A stretch of 64,000 nt of DNA, from assembly GCF_029076445.1 (NCBI RefSeq), contig NZ_JARESG010000003.1, positions 1 through 64,000 on the forward strand. Direction: 5' to 3'. Source of the stretch: Pseudarthrobacter naphthalenicus. Lineage in GTDB: Bacteria; Actinomycetota; Actinomycetes; Actinomycetales; Micrococcaceae. A model generated the notes under the pieces. That model saw nothing but the letters and a program-made list of their open reading frames with translations. It was not told the DNA's origin and made no database searches. Both the position numbers and the translations under genes were made by a program. Shown here in pieces: positions 45,046-54,027 of the stretch (positions are counted from its first letter, which is position 1; each line of letters starts with the position of its first letter).

Positions 45046-46293
45046 GTGGCACGTCCCGCTTCCTCCGCCGACCTGACCATCGCCCTGCGCGATGATGCTG
45101 CCGCCCTGGCCGGCCAGATTGCCGACCTTCGCCACCGCCTGCACCGCGAGCCGGAGGTCGGGCTGGACCTTCCGCGCAGCCAGGAAAAAATCCTCGCCGC
45201 CCTCGATGGGCTGGGCTATGAGATCACCACGGGCACGGACACCACGTCAGTGACGGCCGTGCTGCGGGGAGCAGCGGGATCGAACGCCGGAGAATCGGTG
45301 CGTCCGGTGGTGTTGCTGCGTGGTGATATGGACGCCTTGCCGGTACAGGAGAAGACAGGTCTTGCGTATGCCTCCGAGGTTCCCGGCGCAATGCACGGCT
45401 GTGGCCACGACCTGCACACAGCGATGCTGGTGGGCGCGGCGAACCTGCTCGCGTCCCGGCGGGACCACCTCTCCGGCGACGTCGTCCTGATGTTCCAGCC
45501 CGGCGAAGAAGGCTTCGACGGCGCTGGAGTCATGATCCGCGAGGGCGTCCTGGATGCCGCCGGACACCGCCCGGACGCCGCCTACGCACTGCACGTCATG
45601 AGCGCCCTCGGCGACAGCGGGGCCTTCCTTTCCCGTCCGGGCCCGGTAATGAGCTCCTCGGACGGGCTGGTCGTGACCGTCCACGGGGCAGGCGGGCACG
45701 GCTCGGCACCGTTCGCTGCCAAAGACCCGGTCACGGTCGCCGCCGAAATGGTGCTGGCGCTGCAGTCCATGGTCACCCGCCAGTTCGACGTGTTCGACCC
45801 TGTCGTGATTTCCGTCGGCATGCTGCAGGCCGGCACCAAGCGCAATGTCATCCCTGACACGGCCCGCTTCGAAGCCACCATCCGTTCCTTCTCCGCCCAA
45901 GCCAAGACACGGCTAAAAACCTCAATTCCGCGGCTGCTGGGAGCCATCGCAGCAGGCCACGGGCTGGAGGTCTCGGTCGACTACATCGAGGAGTACCCGG
46001 TGACCCTCAACGACGGAGCCGAGTCCGCCTTCGCGCGACACACTGTCGAGGAACTGTTCGGCCCCGGGCGCTACAGCGAGCTGGCCCACCCGCTGGCAGG
46101 TTCCGAGGACTTCTCCCGCGTCCTGGCCGAAGTGCCGGGCGCATTCCTGTTCCTCTCCGCCGTCCCCGAAGGCACAGACGCCGCCACAGCGGCCTACAAT
46201 CACTCACCGTTTGCCGTCTTCGACGACGCCGTACTGGCCGACGGAGCCGCACTTTACGCACGTCTTGCCCTCGATCGCCTCGCCTCCGCCTGA
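45046..46293 (+). CDS. M20-family amidohydrolase (hippurate hydrolase/AbgB-like)
   Basis: A 415-aa zinc amidase cleaving N-acyl or aminobenzoyl amino acids. The family signature MHGCGHDLHTAML (metal ligands), the catalytic Glu pair in FQPGEEGFDGAGVMI, GGHGSAPFAAKDPV of the dimerisation domain and AHPLAGSEDFSRVL are all present. I start at the GTG at 45046 after GAAAGGG; an in-frame ATG at 44992 would add 18 residues that overlap the probable promoter region. It is followed by an MHS transporter 39 bases on, so the two form an operon. Confidence 0.9.
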   Translation: MARPASSADLTIALRDDAAALAGQIADLRHRLHREPEVGLDLPRSQEKILAALDGLGYEITTGTDTTSVTAVLRGAAGSNAGESVRPVVLLRGDMDALPVQEKTGLAYASEVPGAMHGCGHDLHTAMLVGAANLLASRRDHLSGDVVLMFQPGEEGFDGAGVMIREGVLDAAGHRPDAAYALHVMSALGDSGAFLSRPGPVMSSSDGLVVTVHGAGGHGSAPFAAKDPVTVAAEMVLALQSMVTRQFDVFDPVVISVGMLQAGTKRNVIPDTARFEATIRSFSAQAKTRLKTSIPRLLGAIAAGHGLEVSVDYIEEYPVTLNDGAESAFARHTVEELFGPGRYSELAHPLAGSEDFSRVLAEVPGAFLFLSAVPEGTDAATAAYNHSPFAVFDDAVLADGAALYARLALDRLASA

Positions 46294-46332
46294 GCCTGGC
46301 TTACCTTCCCCGCCCCTTCCCAGGAGACTTCC

Positions 46333-47694
46333 ATGTCCACTCCCCGCCCCAAGATGGCCACGCAGGCCGATGGGTCCACCCGCATGAGCCCGCCCCAGCG
46401 GTCCCGAATCCTCAAGACGCTGATTGGCACCGGCGCCGGGAACGCCGTCGAATGGTACGACTGGGCCATCTACGCCACGTTCGCCTCCTTCATTGCCTCC
46501 CAACTGTTCAGCAAGCAGGACACTTCAAGCGCCTTCCTCGCAACCCTCGCGATCTTCGCCGTCGGGTTTGTCGCGCGCCCGCTCGGAGGTTTTATCTTCG
46601 GCTGGATCGGCGACAAGGTAGGCCGCAAGGCCTCACTGACGCTCTGCGTCGGTCTGGCCTCGCTCGGCTCCCTGGCGATCGGACTGACCCCCACCTACGA
46701 CTCGATCGGCGCGGGCGCGTCGGTCATGCTGCTTATCGCACGGCTGATCCAGGGCCTCGCGCATGGCGGGGAGCTTCCGAGCGCCCAAACCTACCTCTCG
46801 GAAATGGCACCACCGTCCCGCCGCGGCTACTGGGCATCGCTGATCTACGCTTCGGGCACAGTCGGCATCCTGTTCGGGACCCTGCTGGGCGCAGTCCTCT
46901 CCACTGCCATGCCGGAATCGACCATGGCCGCCTACGGCTGGCGCATCCCCTTCCTCCTCGGCGCAGTCTTCGGGCTGGTCGCTCTGGTCATGCGAGCCCG
47001 CATGGAAGAGTCCGAACTCTTCGAATCCGGGACCGCCACCCATGACGCTGTCGTCCCCGGCAACCCCACCCCACCCCACAGCAGCCTGTTCACCGATCTG
47101 GCCCGGCACTGGCGCCAGGCCCTGCAGGTCATCGGCCTTACCGTGGGCCTGACTGTCGCCTACTATGTCTGGGGCGTCTCAACCCCGGCCTACGCCATCA
47201 ACGTCCTGAAGATCGACGCAACGGAAGCCCTCTGGGCCGGCGTGGCAGCCAACCTGGTCTTCATCGTGGCCCTGCCCTTGTGGGGCCGGCTCTCAGACCG
47301 GATAGGCCGGAAACCGGTCCTCCTGATCAGCGGCATAGGCAGCGCGCTGACCTTCTTCCCCGCCACCTGGTTCGTCCAAAACTCGGCCATGCAACTGGGA
47401 CTCGCCATGTCTGCCATGCTGGTCTTCATCGCCGCATCCGCCTCCATCATGCCAGCCGTCTACTCGGAACTCTTTCCCACTGCCGTCCGCACCATCGGAG
47501 TGGCAATCCCGTACGCACTCTGCGTGGCAGCCTTTGGCGGCACCGCCGCATACCTCCAGGCCGGGTTCAGCATCTGGTTCGGCCCCGGCGGCCCCACCGT
47601 TTTCGGGGTGTACACGATCGTCCTGCTGCTGATCGGCGCTGCCACAGCGCTCTCGCTACGCGAAAGCCGCGGCATCGACCTCAGCACCCGCTAG
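46333..47694 (+). CDS. MFS transporter, metabolite:H+ symporter (MHS) family
   Basis: A 453-aa protein with 12 predicted membrane helices. The MHS opening GTGAGNAVEWYDWAIYATFA and the first cytoplasmic loop FGWIGDKVGRKASLTL are diagnostic, and GRLSDRIGRKPVLL is the matching loop of the second half. Such symporters carry organic acids and amino-acid-like compounds. The start follows CCAGGAGACTTCC. Because it follows the M20 amidase, it may import that enzyme's substrate or move the released product. The specific substrate cannot be read from sequence. Confidence 0.88.
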   Translation: MSTPRPKMATQADGSTRMSPPQRSRILKTLIGTGAGNAVEWYDWAIYATFASFIASQLFSKQDTSSAFLATLAIFAVGFVARPLGGFIFGWIGDKVGRKASLTLCVGLASLGSLAIGLTPTYDSIGAGASVMLLIARLIQGLAHGGELPSAQTYLSEMAPPSRRGYWASLIYASGTVGILFGTLLGAVLSTAMPESTMAAYGWRIPFLLGAVFGLVALVMRARMEESELFESGTATHDAVVPGNPTPPHSSLFTDLARHWRQALQVIGLTVGLTVAYYVWGVSTPAYAINVLKIDATEALWAGVAANLVFIVALPLWGRLSDRIGRKPVLLISGIGSALTFFPATWFVQNSAMQLGLAMSAMLVFIAASASIMPAVYSELFPTAVRTIGVAIPYALCVAAFGGTAAYLQAGFSIWFGPGGPTVFGVYTIVLLLIGAATALSLRESRGIDLSTR

Positions 47695-48057
47695 CCAGCG
47701 GCCCACACCATTGCCCCTGCGACGATGGCGAGGCGGCACTGCAAGGCATGTCTTAGGGAGGGGAAGGGTTTTCTGAGCTGCGAAACAGTGATTGGCCGGG
47801 ACCGCCGCTCCCCCGTCCGCCGGGTAGGTTCCGCGCCGGACTCCCGCGGGATAAGTGACTTTCAGCCCCCGAGTGCCGAAGTGCTTGCCTGCCTGTCCAC
47901 CGTTCAAGGTTCCGTCCGCAGTGGGCTTGCCCGGGGGGATTTCTGAACTGCGCGCGGCTGCTTGATGCATTCCAACTTATGAGGGGAGGTTTTCAACCAT
48001 CGTCGCAACAGACTCCTTTTTCGAACGCTACAGCTCTCCCCCACCTATTCTTGAACG
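47695..48057. other. Intergenic region, nothing recognised
   Basis: About 360 bases between the MHS transporter and the LysE remnant. No gene, hairpin with U-run or repeat family was identified. GTGCCGAAGTGCTTGCC-type GC-rich sequence gives only short frames without ribosome binding sites. Confidence 0.5.
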
Positions 48058-48717
48058 GTGACTCTCATGTCAGCTGTTCTTTCCTTCGCGCTTGTTGCCT
48101 GACTTCTGACACTGGTCCCCGGCCCGGCCTGGACACAGCGTTAGTCCTGCGGTCATCCATTTCCCGGTCGCGAAGCTTCGCCTTCGCCACCGCCCTGGGG
48201 ATCAGCACCGGCGCGATGATCTGGGGCGTAGCCGTGGGCGTATCAGCGCTGCTCGCCGCTTCGGAGTAGGCCTACCGTGTGCTTCCGCTCGCCGGAGCGG
48301 CCTACATGGTCTGGCTGGGAGCGACTCTCCTGCGGAAGAGTCTGCGAAAAGACAAAGTTCCTGCCAAGCCGGCAGGTAAAGCGGCTGAATTCACCTCCGG
48401 AAGCAATCATTTGTTCAAAGGCTGGCTGACCGGTACCGGAACAAACCGGAACAAACCTGCTCAATCCCTAGGTGGGTGTCTTTTACATCGCCACCTTCCC
48501 CCAGTTCATACCCGCAGGCACGTCACCACTGCTGATGGGCGTGCTGCTCGCCGGCGTCCACTGCCTGCTGTCCATGGCCTGGTTCACATTGCTAATCCGG
48601 CACGGGCTGCGCCGCCCGCTGGCTCGAGGTCGCCCGAAACATCCGCATCATCAACAGCATCACGGATCTGTCCTCGTAGGTTTCGGCGTGAAACTGGCCC
48701 TCGGACCCGCCCACTAG
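48058..48717 (+). pseudogene. LysE/RhtB-family exporter, multiply disrupted
   Basis: Across frames the region reads SAVLSFALVA, TGA (48100-48102, where GGA Gly is expected before LLTLVPGP), then after a 1-base deletion LDTALVLRSSISRSRSFAFA, TGAMIWGVAVGVSALLAASE, TAG (48267-48269), AYRVLPLAGAAYMVWLGATL, a 10-bp duplication (CCGGAACAAA at 48436 and 48446) that shifts the frame, another TAG, and GVFYIATFPQFIPAG. This covers a nearly full-length ~215-aa LysE amino-acid exporter. At least three stops and two frameshifts show it is a dead gene. Confidence 0.85.
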
Positions 48718-48765
48718 CTTTTCCTTGCTGTCCTCAAATACCTACAGGACTGAGGCTTGGGCAGT

Positions 48766-48791
48766 TTGACGAATTCTCCATTATCGGCGTT
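48766..48791 (+). repeat. Direct repeat copy C (TTATCGGCGTT motif)
   Basis: A 26-bp copy beginning TTGACGAATTCTCCA and ending TTATCGGCGTT, 80 bases before the antitoxin gene. With copy D it brackets the toxin-antitoxin module. Its last 17 bases are identical to copy B. Confidence 0.7.
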
Positions 48792-48871
48792 CTGCAACCT
48801 GTTATTTCGGGTGTGATTTGTTGTGTGTTCTAACCGTTGAAATACTGTGTCATCCGTGGCAGCATGGAGAC

Positions 48872-49264
48872 ATGACAGCAGTTGCAGGAGCCCGCGGAGG
48901 TCTGAAAGCCCACCAGGATTCCATCAGGTTGCCCGAGGCTGAGCTGGTCCGCGACCTCAGGGACATCCTGGGAGCGAAACTTGTCGCCTACATCGGCTCA
49001 GTGAAAGAAACCCGCGCCGTACGCCAGTGGGCCGACGGTCAGCGGAAGCCCTCCGCAGAAGTCATGACCCGGCTGCGGCACGCGTATCATGTCGCGGCGT
49101 TGCTGGCCGAGCGCGACTCCCGGACCGTGGTTCAGGCCTGGTTCCAGGGCATGAACCCTCAGCTGGACGACGTACCGCCGGCGAGGCTGCTGCGTGAAGG
49201 CCTTATCGACGAAGCCGCACAATCTGTCCTTGCCTCTGCCCGGGCCTTCGCGGCCGCCGGCTGA
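48872..49264 (+). CDS. Xre/MbcA/ParS-type antitoxin of a RES-Xre module
   Basis: A 130-aa antitoxin. The N-terminal half carries a helix-turn-helix-like region with VKETRAVRQWADGQRKPSAE, and the C-terminal half is the toxin-binding region (DUF2384) with VVQAWFQGMNPQLDDVPPAR and LLREGLIDEAAQSVLASARA. The ATG at 48872 follows TGGAGAC. The toxin starts 3 bases after its stop, the standard order. Antitoxins of this group bind the RES toxin and repress their own promoter. It appears intact although the toxin partner is disrupted. Confidence 0.88.
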   Translation: MTAVAGARGGLKAHQDSIRLPEAELVRDLRDILGAKLVAYIGSVKETRAVRQWADGQRKPSAEVMTRLRHAYHVAALLAERDSRTVVQAWFQGMNPQLDDVPPARLLREGLIDEAAQSVLASARAFAAAG

Positions 49265-49687
49265 CGGATGGAGCAGAACGAACTAGCCATCATTCCGGCG
49301 GCCGGCACTGTATGGCGCATCGGGTTCCGCCCCGAACCCTGGGCGTGGAGCGGCTGGGAATGGGCCACGGACGGCCGCTTCCCCGGCCGTTGGGACGACC
49401 TGCACGGCAACTTCCGCACTGTCTACGCCGGCTCAAGCCTGAAAGCATGCCTACTAGAGGTTCTGGCCGGTTTCCGGCGCGATGCCCGGCTCGCTGCGGA
49501 AGTGGACGAAATCGTCGAGGACGATGAAGACCAGGTACTGTACCCGACCATCCCACCAGGCGAAGTTCCGCGTGAATGGCTGGAGGCACGCGCCGCGACC
49601 CGCGCCGAGCTCTCCGGGCGTTACTGCGCCGTCACCGCCTCGCAAACCGTGGCCGCCCTGTATCCGCATTTCATCGCCACGGCTTTG

Positions 49688-51345
49688 AGTCTCGATCCAC
49701 CGGCCTGGTTTGATGGGGCGGGGTCGTTCTGATGTTGGTGCGGGTTCGGTCGTTGGGCGTGACGGGGTTCCCGGCCTTGCTGCCGGTGATGTTCCGTGGT
49801 CCTGGTTGTGCCGTATCGGCTGGGTGGTTAGGTGGTGGCGGTCCGTGGTGGCCCGCAGGTCGCTTCGAAGAGTTCTGACCAGCTGGTTTCCCAGGGCCAT
49901 TGAGCGGGCAGGTGCAGGGTGATCTTCCGTGCCGAGGTCGCGATTCTGGCGGGGACGGTGATGAGTTTTCGGCGGATGGTGCCGCTGCGTGCCTTGCCTA
50001 GGTCGGCGCCGGCGAGGGTGCCGATGGCGCGCGAGAGGTTGAAAGCGATGGTTGCCAGGACCAGCCAGGCGGCGTTGGCGGTGAACTTTCCCGAGGGCAG
50101 GTGCGCCAGGGCACTGTCTTTGAGGTCCGCGTTGACCTGCTCAATGATGGCGTGTTGGCGGTGGGTTTTGTCTGCGGTGACGGTGTCCAGGTCGCTGGTG
50201 GTGAAGAAGGCGTGGAAGCGGTGGGTGTGGAACAGGGTCTGTTGCCCTTCGCCTGCTTTGGCGTTCAGTTCCGGGATCCTGCGCACGACCAGGCGTCCGT
50301 GGACGCGGTCGGCTTTCTTTCGGCCCACGAACGCGGTGAAGGCGGTTTCGGCGACTTCCGCCGAGGAAATCCAGGCTCCGGTGGTTTCATCGCGGACCGC
50401 GTCGGTGTATTGGATTGTGGTCCAGGCCTTCTCGTTGATGGTGGCGATGGCTCTTTTGACGGCCGGGTCCATCCTGGCGGTAATGGACACTTTCGCGCCG
50501 GCGCGGTGGGCAGCGGCGACGACCGAGTGGCCGTAGAACGCGCTGTCGGCACGCAACAGCACCAAACCGGTGGCATCCTTTCCGCGCAGCCGTTTCACGG
50601 TGGCGAGGACGTCACTGATGAACTTCCCGGCCCCGCGCGGGGAGCCGGAGCTTCCCTTGCGCAGTCTGGCGCCGATGATGACCGGCGCCGCGGTCGCGGT
50701 CGAGAGGATCCCGATCAGCGCGTTCAATCCCCGGACTCCGGAGTAACCGTATCCGGAACCCTGTTTCCGGTAGCCGTGGACTTCTTTGATGGTGTCGTCG
50801 ATATCGACCACAGCGTAATCATCGATACCTGAGGCGATCGGGGCCACGGCGGCGAGGTTCACCAGCCACCGGGCGGCGAGGGCGTCGAGCTGGCGGACAT
50901 GGCCAAAGGTGAACGCCCGCAGGAACGATCCCAAAGTCGACGGGGCATATGCACCGGCGAAGAGTTTCTTCATCCCGCCATGCCGCAACAAGGCCATGTC
51001 ATCGATGGAATCGGCCCCGGCGACCATGCCCGCGACCAGTGCACTGACCTTCAACCCCGCATTCGCGCCGAAGTATCCGGGCAGCGTCAGCCACTGATCA
51101 GCAAGTTCGCCAAGGCAGGTTTTTACCGCCAGCGCCATCGCCGGGACCAGACCTGCTGCCGACACGAGATTGGAATCATCGAACGCGGCTGACACGCGCG
51201 TGGATCTATGGAAAAGTTGCACCTACGAGATGCCTCTCGGATTGGTAAAACGGAGTTCTAGACAAACCCCATATTTCCCGACCCGACAGGCATTCTCCGT
51301 TTAAACCGCCGCTACGACCTCAACTCGTCCGGTGGATCGAGGCTA
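49688..51345 (-). mobile_element. IS1380-family insertion sequence
   Basis: A ~1.66-kb element with one transposase gene. The ends are imperfect 16-bp inverted repeats: AGTCTCGATCCACCGG at 49688-49703 and CCGGTGGATCGAGGCT at 51329-51344. AGTCTC occurs at both junctions (49688-49693 and 51346-51351), consistent with a short target duplication that overlaps the repeat end. Exact boundaries are therefore uncertain by a few bases. It interrupts the RES toxin gene and reads in the opposite direction. Confidence 0.8.
49828..51222 (-). CDS. IS1380-family transposase
   Basis: A 464-aa DDE transposase. The acidic catalytic residues are plausible in VVDIDDTIKEVHGYRKQG (first Asp), VLLRADSAFYGHSVVAAA (second Asp) and IEQVNADLKDSALAHLPSG (Glu); the last segment with ANAAWLVLATIAFNLSRAIG is characteristic of the IS1380/DDE_Tnp_1 group. 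The N-terminus MQLFHRSTRVSAAFDDSNLV is typical. The gene fills the element and has no stops, so the copy could be active and the insertion recent. Confidence 0.92.
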   Translation of the reverse strand: MQLFHRSTRVSAAFDDSNLVSAAGLVPAMALAVKTCLGELADQWLTLPGYFGANAGLKVSALVAGMVAGADSIDDMALLRHGGMKKLFAGAYAPSTLGSFLRAFTFGHVRQLDALAARWLVNLAAVAPIASGIDDYAVVDIDDTIKEVHGYRKQGSGYGYSGVRGLNALIGILSTATAAPVIIGARLRKGSSGSPRGAGKFISDVLATVKRLRGKDATGLVLLRADSAFYGHSVVAAAHRAGAKVSITARMDPAVKRAIATINEKAWTTIQYTDAVRDETTGAWISSAEVAETAFTAFVGRKKADRVHGRLVVRRIPELNAKAGEGQQTLFHTHRFHAFFTTSDLDTVTADKTHRQHAIIEQVNADLKDSALAHLPSGKFTANAAWLVLATIAFNLSRAIGTLAGADLGKARSGTIRRKLITVPARIATSARKITLHLPAQWPWETSWSELFEATCGPPRTATT

Positions 51346-51678
51346 AGTCTCGGGCTGGCTGACTTTGATACCGCGGCGTTGAAGGATGCCAGACCTCGGC
51401 AGCTGACCCAGGCCATCGCAGCATGGCTCTACGAAACAACAGCGGTCGACGGGGTTACCTTCGCCTCCCGGCACGGCGATGACCTTCGCTTGTGGGCCGT
51501 TTTTGAGCGGCCGGGGGATCCCCAAGTCAGCCCCAAACTTGGCCGAACCCAGATCGTCGACGTCCACCATGACGCTGCAGCTATCAAGGAAGCATTCGAA
51601 ATCCTCAAGCTCAAGTGGCGGCGTGAAGAGTAGGGCACGCCTCAACAGCCTCTGCAGTCAGGCCCAGCTGTCAGTTAG

Positions 51679-51704
51679 CTGACGAAAGGCCGGTTATCGG
51701 CGTT
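51679..51704 (+). repeat. Direct repeat copy D (TTATCGGCGTT motif)
   Basis: A 26-bp copy beginning CTGACGAAAGG and ending TTATCGGCGTT, 46 bases after the toxin stop. Copies C and D lie immediately either side of the antitoxin-toxin pair in the same orientation. Confidence 0.7.
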
Positions 51705-51808
51705 GGAAAATGGCCAGCGGAGTGCCCGCAAGGGGGGCCGTGACGCCCGTATGTGAGCGTGGCCTGAGAACTCAGGACATACGTCAAAGCCCTGGCCCTC
51801 ACGGAACG

Positions 51809-53170
51809 TTAGAAAATGACGCTTTCGGCTGTACGCCGCAGTTCCTCGGCATCTTCGGCCAACAGAAAGCCCTCAGCGAGCATCCGATCAATTACCTGGG
51901 CATGGATGCGCCGGTATTCATCAGGGGTTCCGTAGGTTTCCAGGAGATTCTCGGGGCTGAGGGGAATCTCGTGGCCGTGGTACCAGGAGGGACGCCCCAT
52001 TGGTGTGGCTGCTACGAGGGTTGAAAGCGGCGCGTCGGTGTATGTGGTGCGCAGGCCTCCAACGGCATTTCCCCATTGTCCGCGCACAATCGTGTCCGTC
52101 TCGCCCATGGTGGCAAGCAGCTTAGAGGCCGGGGGTATGCGCAGTCCTTCGGACCAGTCCGCGAGCATTTCAAGAAGTGCGTTGTAAACGTGCGAGTTCG
52201 GAAAGGTTGACCATTTTGCCCCTTCCGGGAGGGGACAGTCACGAAGCCTGTTCTTGTCCCGGTCGCTCATGTGCCGGGTTTCGCGGTGGGCCATTCCGGC
52301 GACCTCAAAGAGACGGAATGTGTTGGAGTCTTTGCGGCGATGGCTCAATCCTCGGACCTGGCCGGATACTCCGCACGCCCAGCGAACAGACTGGAACTCG
52401 GCCTCTCCCAGGACCTCGATGACCGGCACATCAATGTCCGGGAGGGCGTCGCCCCCTGAAGCCCCTGGAAGGTAGCCGTCGAAAACTGGGCCACCATCTG
52501 GGCGTCTGCGTACGTTGTGGTGTCTTTCAATGAAGCGTCGGACCACGCCGCCAGTTTGTGAGATGCCCGCGAAAAGGAGCGTCCTGACGGTAGCTTGGGG
52601 AAGACCTGGCAGTCCGGCACGGAGGGCGGTTGCGACTTGGGCGATAATCTCGAAGGACTGGGGTGTGGCCTGCCACCAGCGTTTCTTGAATTCGTCGTAC
52701 TGCTGGGCGAGCAGTTCGGGGGTCGGGTTCTCCGTGAAGGGGATGGTTGCGGCGAAATCGCTGGCCAGCTCTCCGTCGATGAATCTCATGTTGGAGTATC
52801 GCTCGGTGTTCGCCCCCTTGATGAGATCAAGTGCCGACGGTGCCTGGGAGTCAATTTCCACCCACATGTACCCGCCACGCATCAACTGTCGGTTGTAGGC
52901 TCGCCATACGGATGTCCCGCCCCAGATATGGCTCACTTCAGCAAGGGCGCGCCCGTTGAATTTGCTCATGTCCCTTGGGCGGCGGACGAGAATACGCGTG
53001 GCATACTCATGGTCTGCGGCTACGCCTGAGACGAAGTACTCCTCTTGGACGTAGTCGTAGCCGGACAGCCGGTCCAAGCCGTAGGGCTCAAGGACGACCG
53101 CGGCATTATCCGTAGTCTCGGGGATCGGGCCTTGAATCAGGGCGTGTTGGGCCAAGGAAGGTGTGGTCAT
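51809..53170 (-). CDS. Alpha/beta-hydrolase domain protein (Abhydrolase_10-type esterase)
   Basis: A 453-aa protein with the nucleophile elbow GISQTGG (near residue 200) and downstream EVLGEAEFQSV and FEVAGMAHRETRH that could hold the acid and His of a catalytic triad. EVSHIWGGTSVW and GGYMWVEIDSQAPS match the uncharacterised esterase family with an alpha/beta-hydrolase_10 domain. No signal peptide is visible. It is the last gene of the minus-strand ABC operon, 53 bases behind the second ATPase, so it probably hydrolyses the imported substrate. The substrate is unknown. Confidence 0.78.
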   Translation of the reverse strand: MTTPSLAQHALIQGPIPETTDNAAVVLEPYGLDRLSGYDYVQEEYFVSGVAADHEYATRILVRRPRDMSKFNGRALAEVSHIWGGTSVWRAYNRQLMRGGYMWVEIDSQAPSALDLIKGANTERYSNMRFIDGELASDFAATIPFTENPTPELLAQQYDEFKKRWWQATPQSFEIIAQVATALRAGLPGLPQATVRTLLFAGISQTGGVVRRFIERHHNVRRRPDGGPVFDGYLPGASGGDALPDIDVPVIEVLGEAEFQSVRWACGVSGQVRGLSHRRKDSNTFRLFEVAGMAHRETRHMSDRDKNRLRDCPLPEGAKWSTFPNSHVYNALLEMLADWSEGLRIPPASKLLATMGETDTIVRGQWGNAVGGLRTTYTDAPLSTLVAATPMGRPSWYHGHEIPLSPENLLETYGTPDEYRRIHAQVIDRMLAEGFLLAEDAEELRRTAESVIF

Positions 53171-53223
53171 CTTGCTGCATCTCCTGAAAGCTGCTGGTGT
53201 GTCTGTGGGTCGGATGGGCTGTC

Positions 53224-54027
53224 TTAGAGGCTGGGTGCTGATTCGAGCAGGATCCGGGTGTAGGGGTTCGACGGCTGGTCGAAGATCCTTCGGGCGGGCC
53301 CGGATTCGACGATTTCGCCTTGATAGAGCACTGCCACCTGGTCACTCATGAATTCGACAACCGCCATGTCATGGCTGACGAAGATCATGGACAGGTTCCG
53401 TGCTTCCTGGATGTCTTTAAGGAGGTTCAGGACACGGGCCTGGACTGATACGTCCAACGCCGATACCGGTTCATCGGCCACGATCAGTTCCGGTTCGAGG
53501 GCGAGGCCGCGGGCGATCGAGATACGCTGTCGCTGACCTCCGGAGAATTCATGTGCAAGCCGGCCAAGCCAGCTTTCCGCGAGTTGAACCTCGTCGGCCA
53601 GGGCACGGGCGCGTTGGTGGCGGTCCGCCGGGCTGTAGAGGTTCTGGACCCTGAGGGGTTCCTCCAGAAGCTCCTGCAGCGTCATCCTGGGGTTCAGTGA
53701 ATTGGAGGAGTCCTGGAAAATCATTTGCATTTTGCGGCGGAAGAGCCGAAGTGCCTCCGGCTTTAGCGTAGAGATGTCCTCACCGAGGACGGTGACGGAC
53801 CCGGAAGTCGGCTTGATGAGTCCGATGGCGATCCTGCCCAGCGTCGACTTACCGGATCCGGATTCGCCAACCAATCCCAGGACCTGGTTGCGCTCTACTG
53901 TCAGCGAGGCATTCTTCACCGCAACGTGCTTGGTCTTCCGGAAGGTTCCGCCGAGCTGGAATTCCTTGGTCACACTGGAAAGTCGCAGGACTTCCCGGGA
54001 GGTGTGCTGCTCGGAGTTGTGGTTCAT
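53224..54027 (-). CDS. Oligopeptide-type ABC transporter ATP-binding protein (DppF/OppF-like)
   Basis: A 267-aa ATPase. Walker A is GESGSGKST, the signature FSGGQRQR, Walker B LIVADEPVSALD, and the switch-loop His is in FVSHDMAVVEF. The OppF/DppF-type Zn-independent C-terminal tail YTRILLESAP is present. It overlaps the upstream DppD-like gene by 4 bases, so the two ATPases are translated as a pair. Confidence 0.92.
   Translation of the reverse strand: MNHNSEQHTSREVLRLSSVTKEFQLGGTFRKTKHVAVKNASLTVERNQVLGLVGESGSGKSTLGRIAIGLIKPTSGSVTVLGEDISTLKPEALRLFRRKMQMIFQDSSNSLNPRMTLQELLEEPLRVQNLYSPADRHQRARALADEVQLAESWLGRLAHEFSGGQRQRISIARGLALEPELIVADEPVSALDVSVQARVLNLLKDIQEARNLSMIFVSHDMAVVEFMSDQVAVLYQGEIVESGPARRIFDQPSNPYTRILLESAPSL

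Larger units (their letters stand above)
49268..51633 (+). pseudogene. RES-domain toxin split by an IS1380-family insertion
   Basis: The N-terminal part (49268-49687) encodes TVWRIGFRPEPW (R of the RES triad at residue 17), VYAGSSLKACLLEVLAGF (E) and ASQTVAALYPHFIATAL. The C-terminal part (51346-51633) continues in frame with SLGLADFDTAALKDARP, VDGVTFASRHGD (S) and LWAVFERPGD. Joining 49687 to 51346 restores an uninterrupted protein of ~235 aa. RES toxins degrade NAD+ and arrest growth. The insertion separates the catalytic Ser from Arg and Glu, so the truncated product is almost certainly inactive. The antitoxin gene is immediately upstream. Confidence 0.88.
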
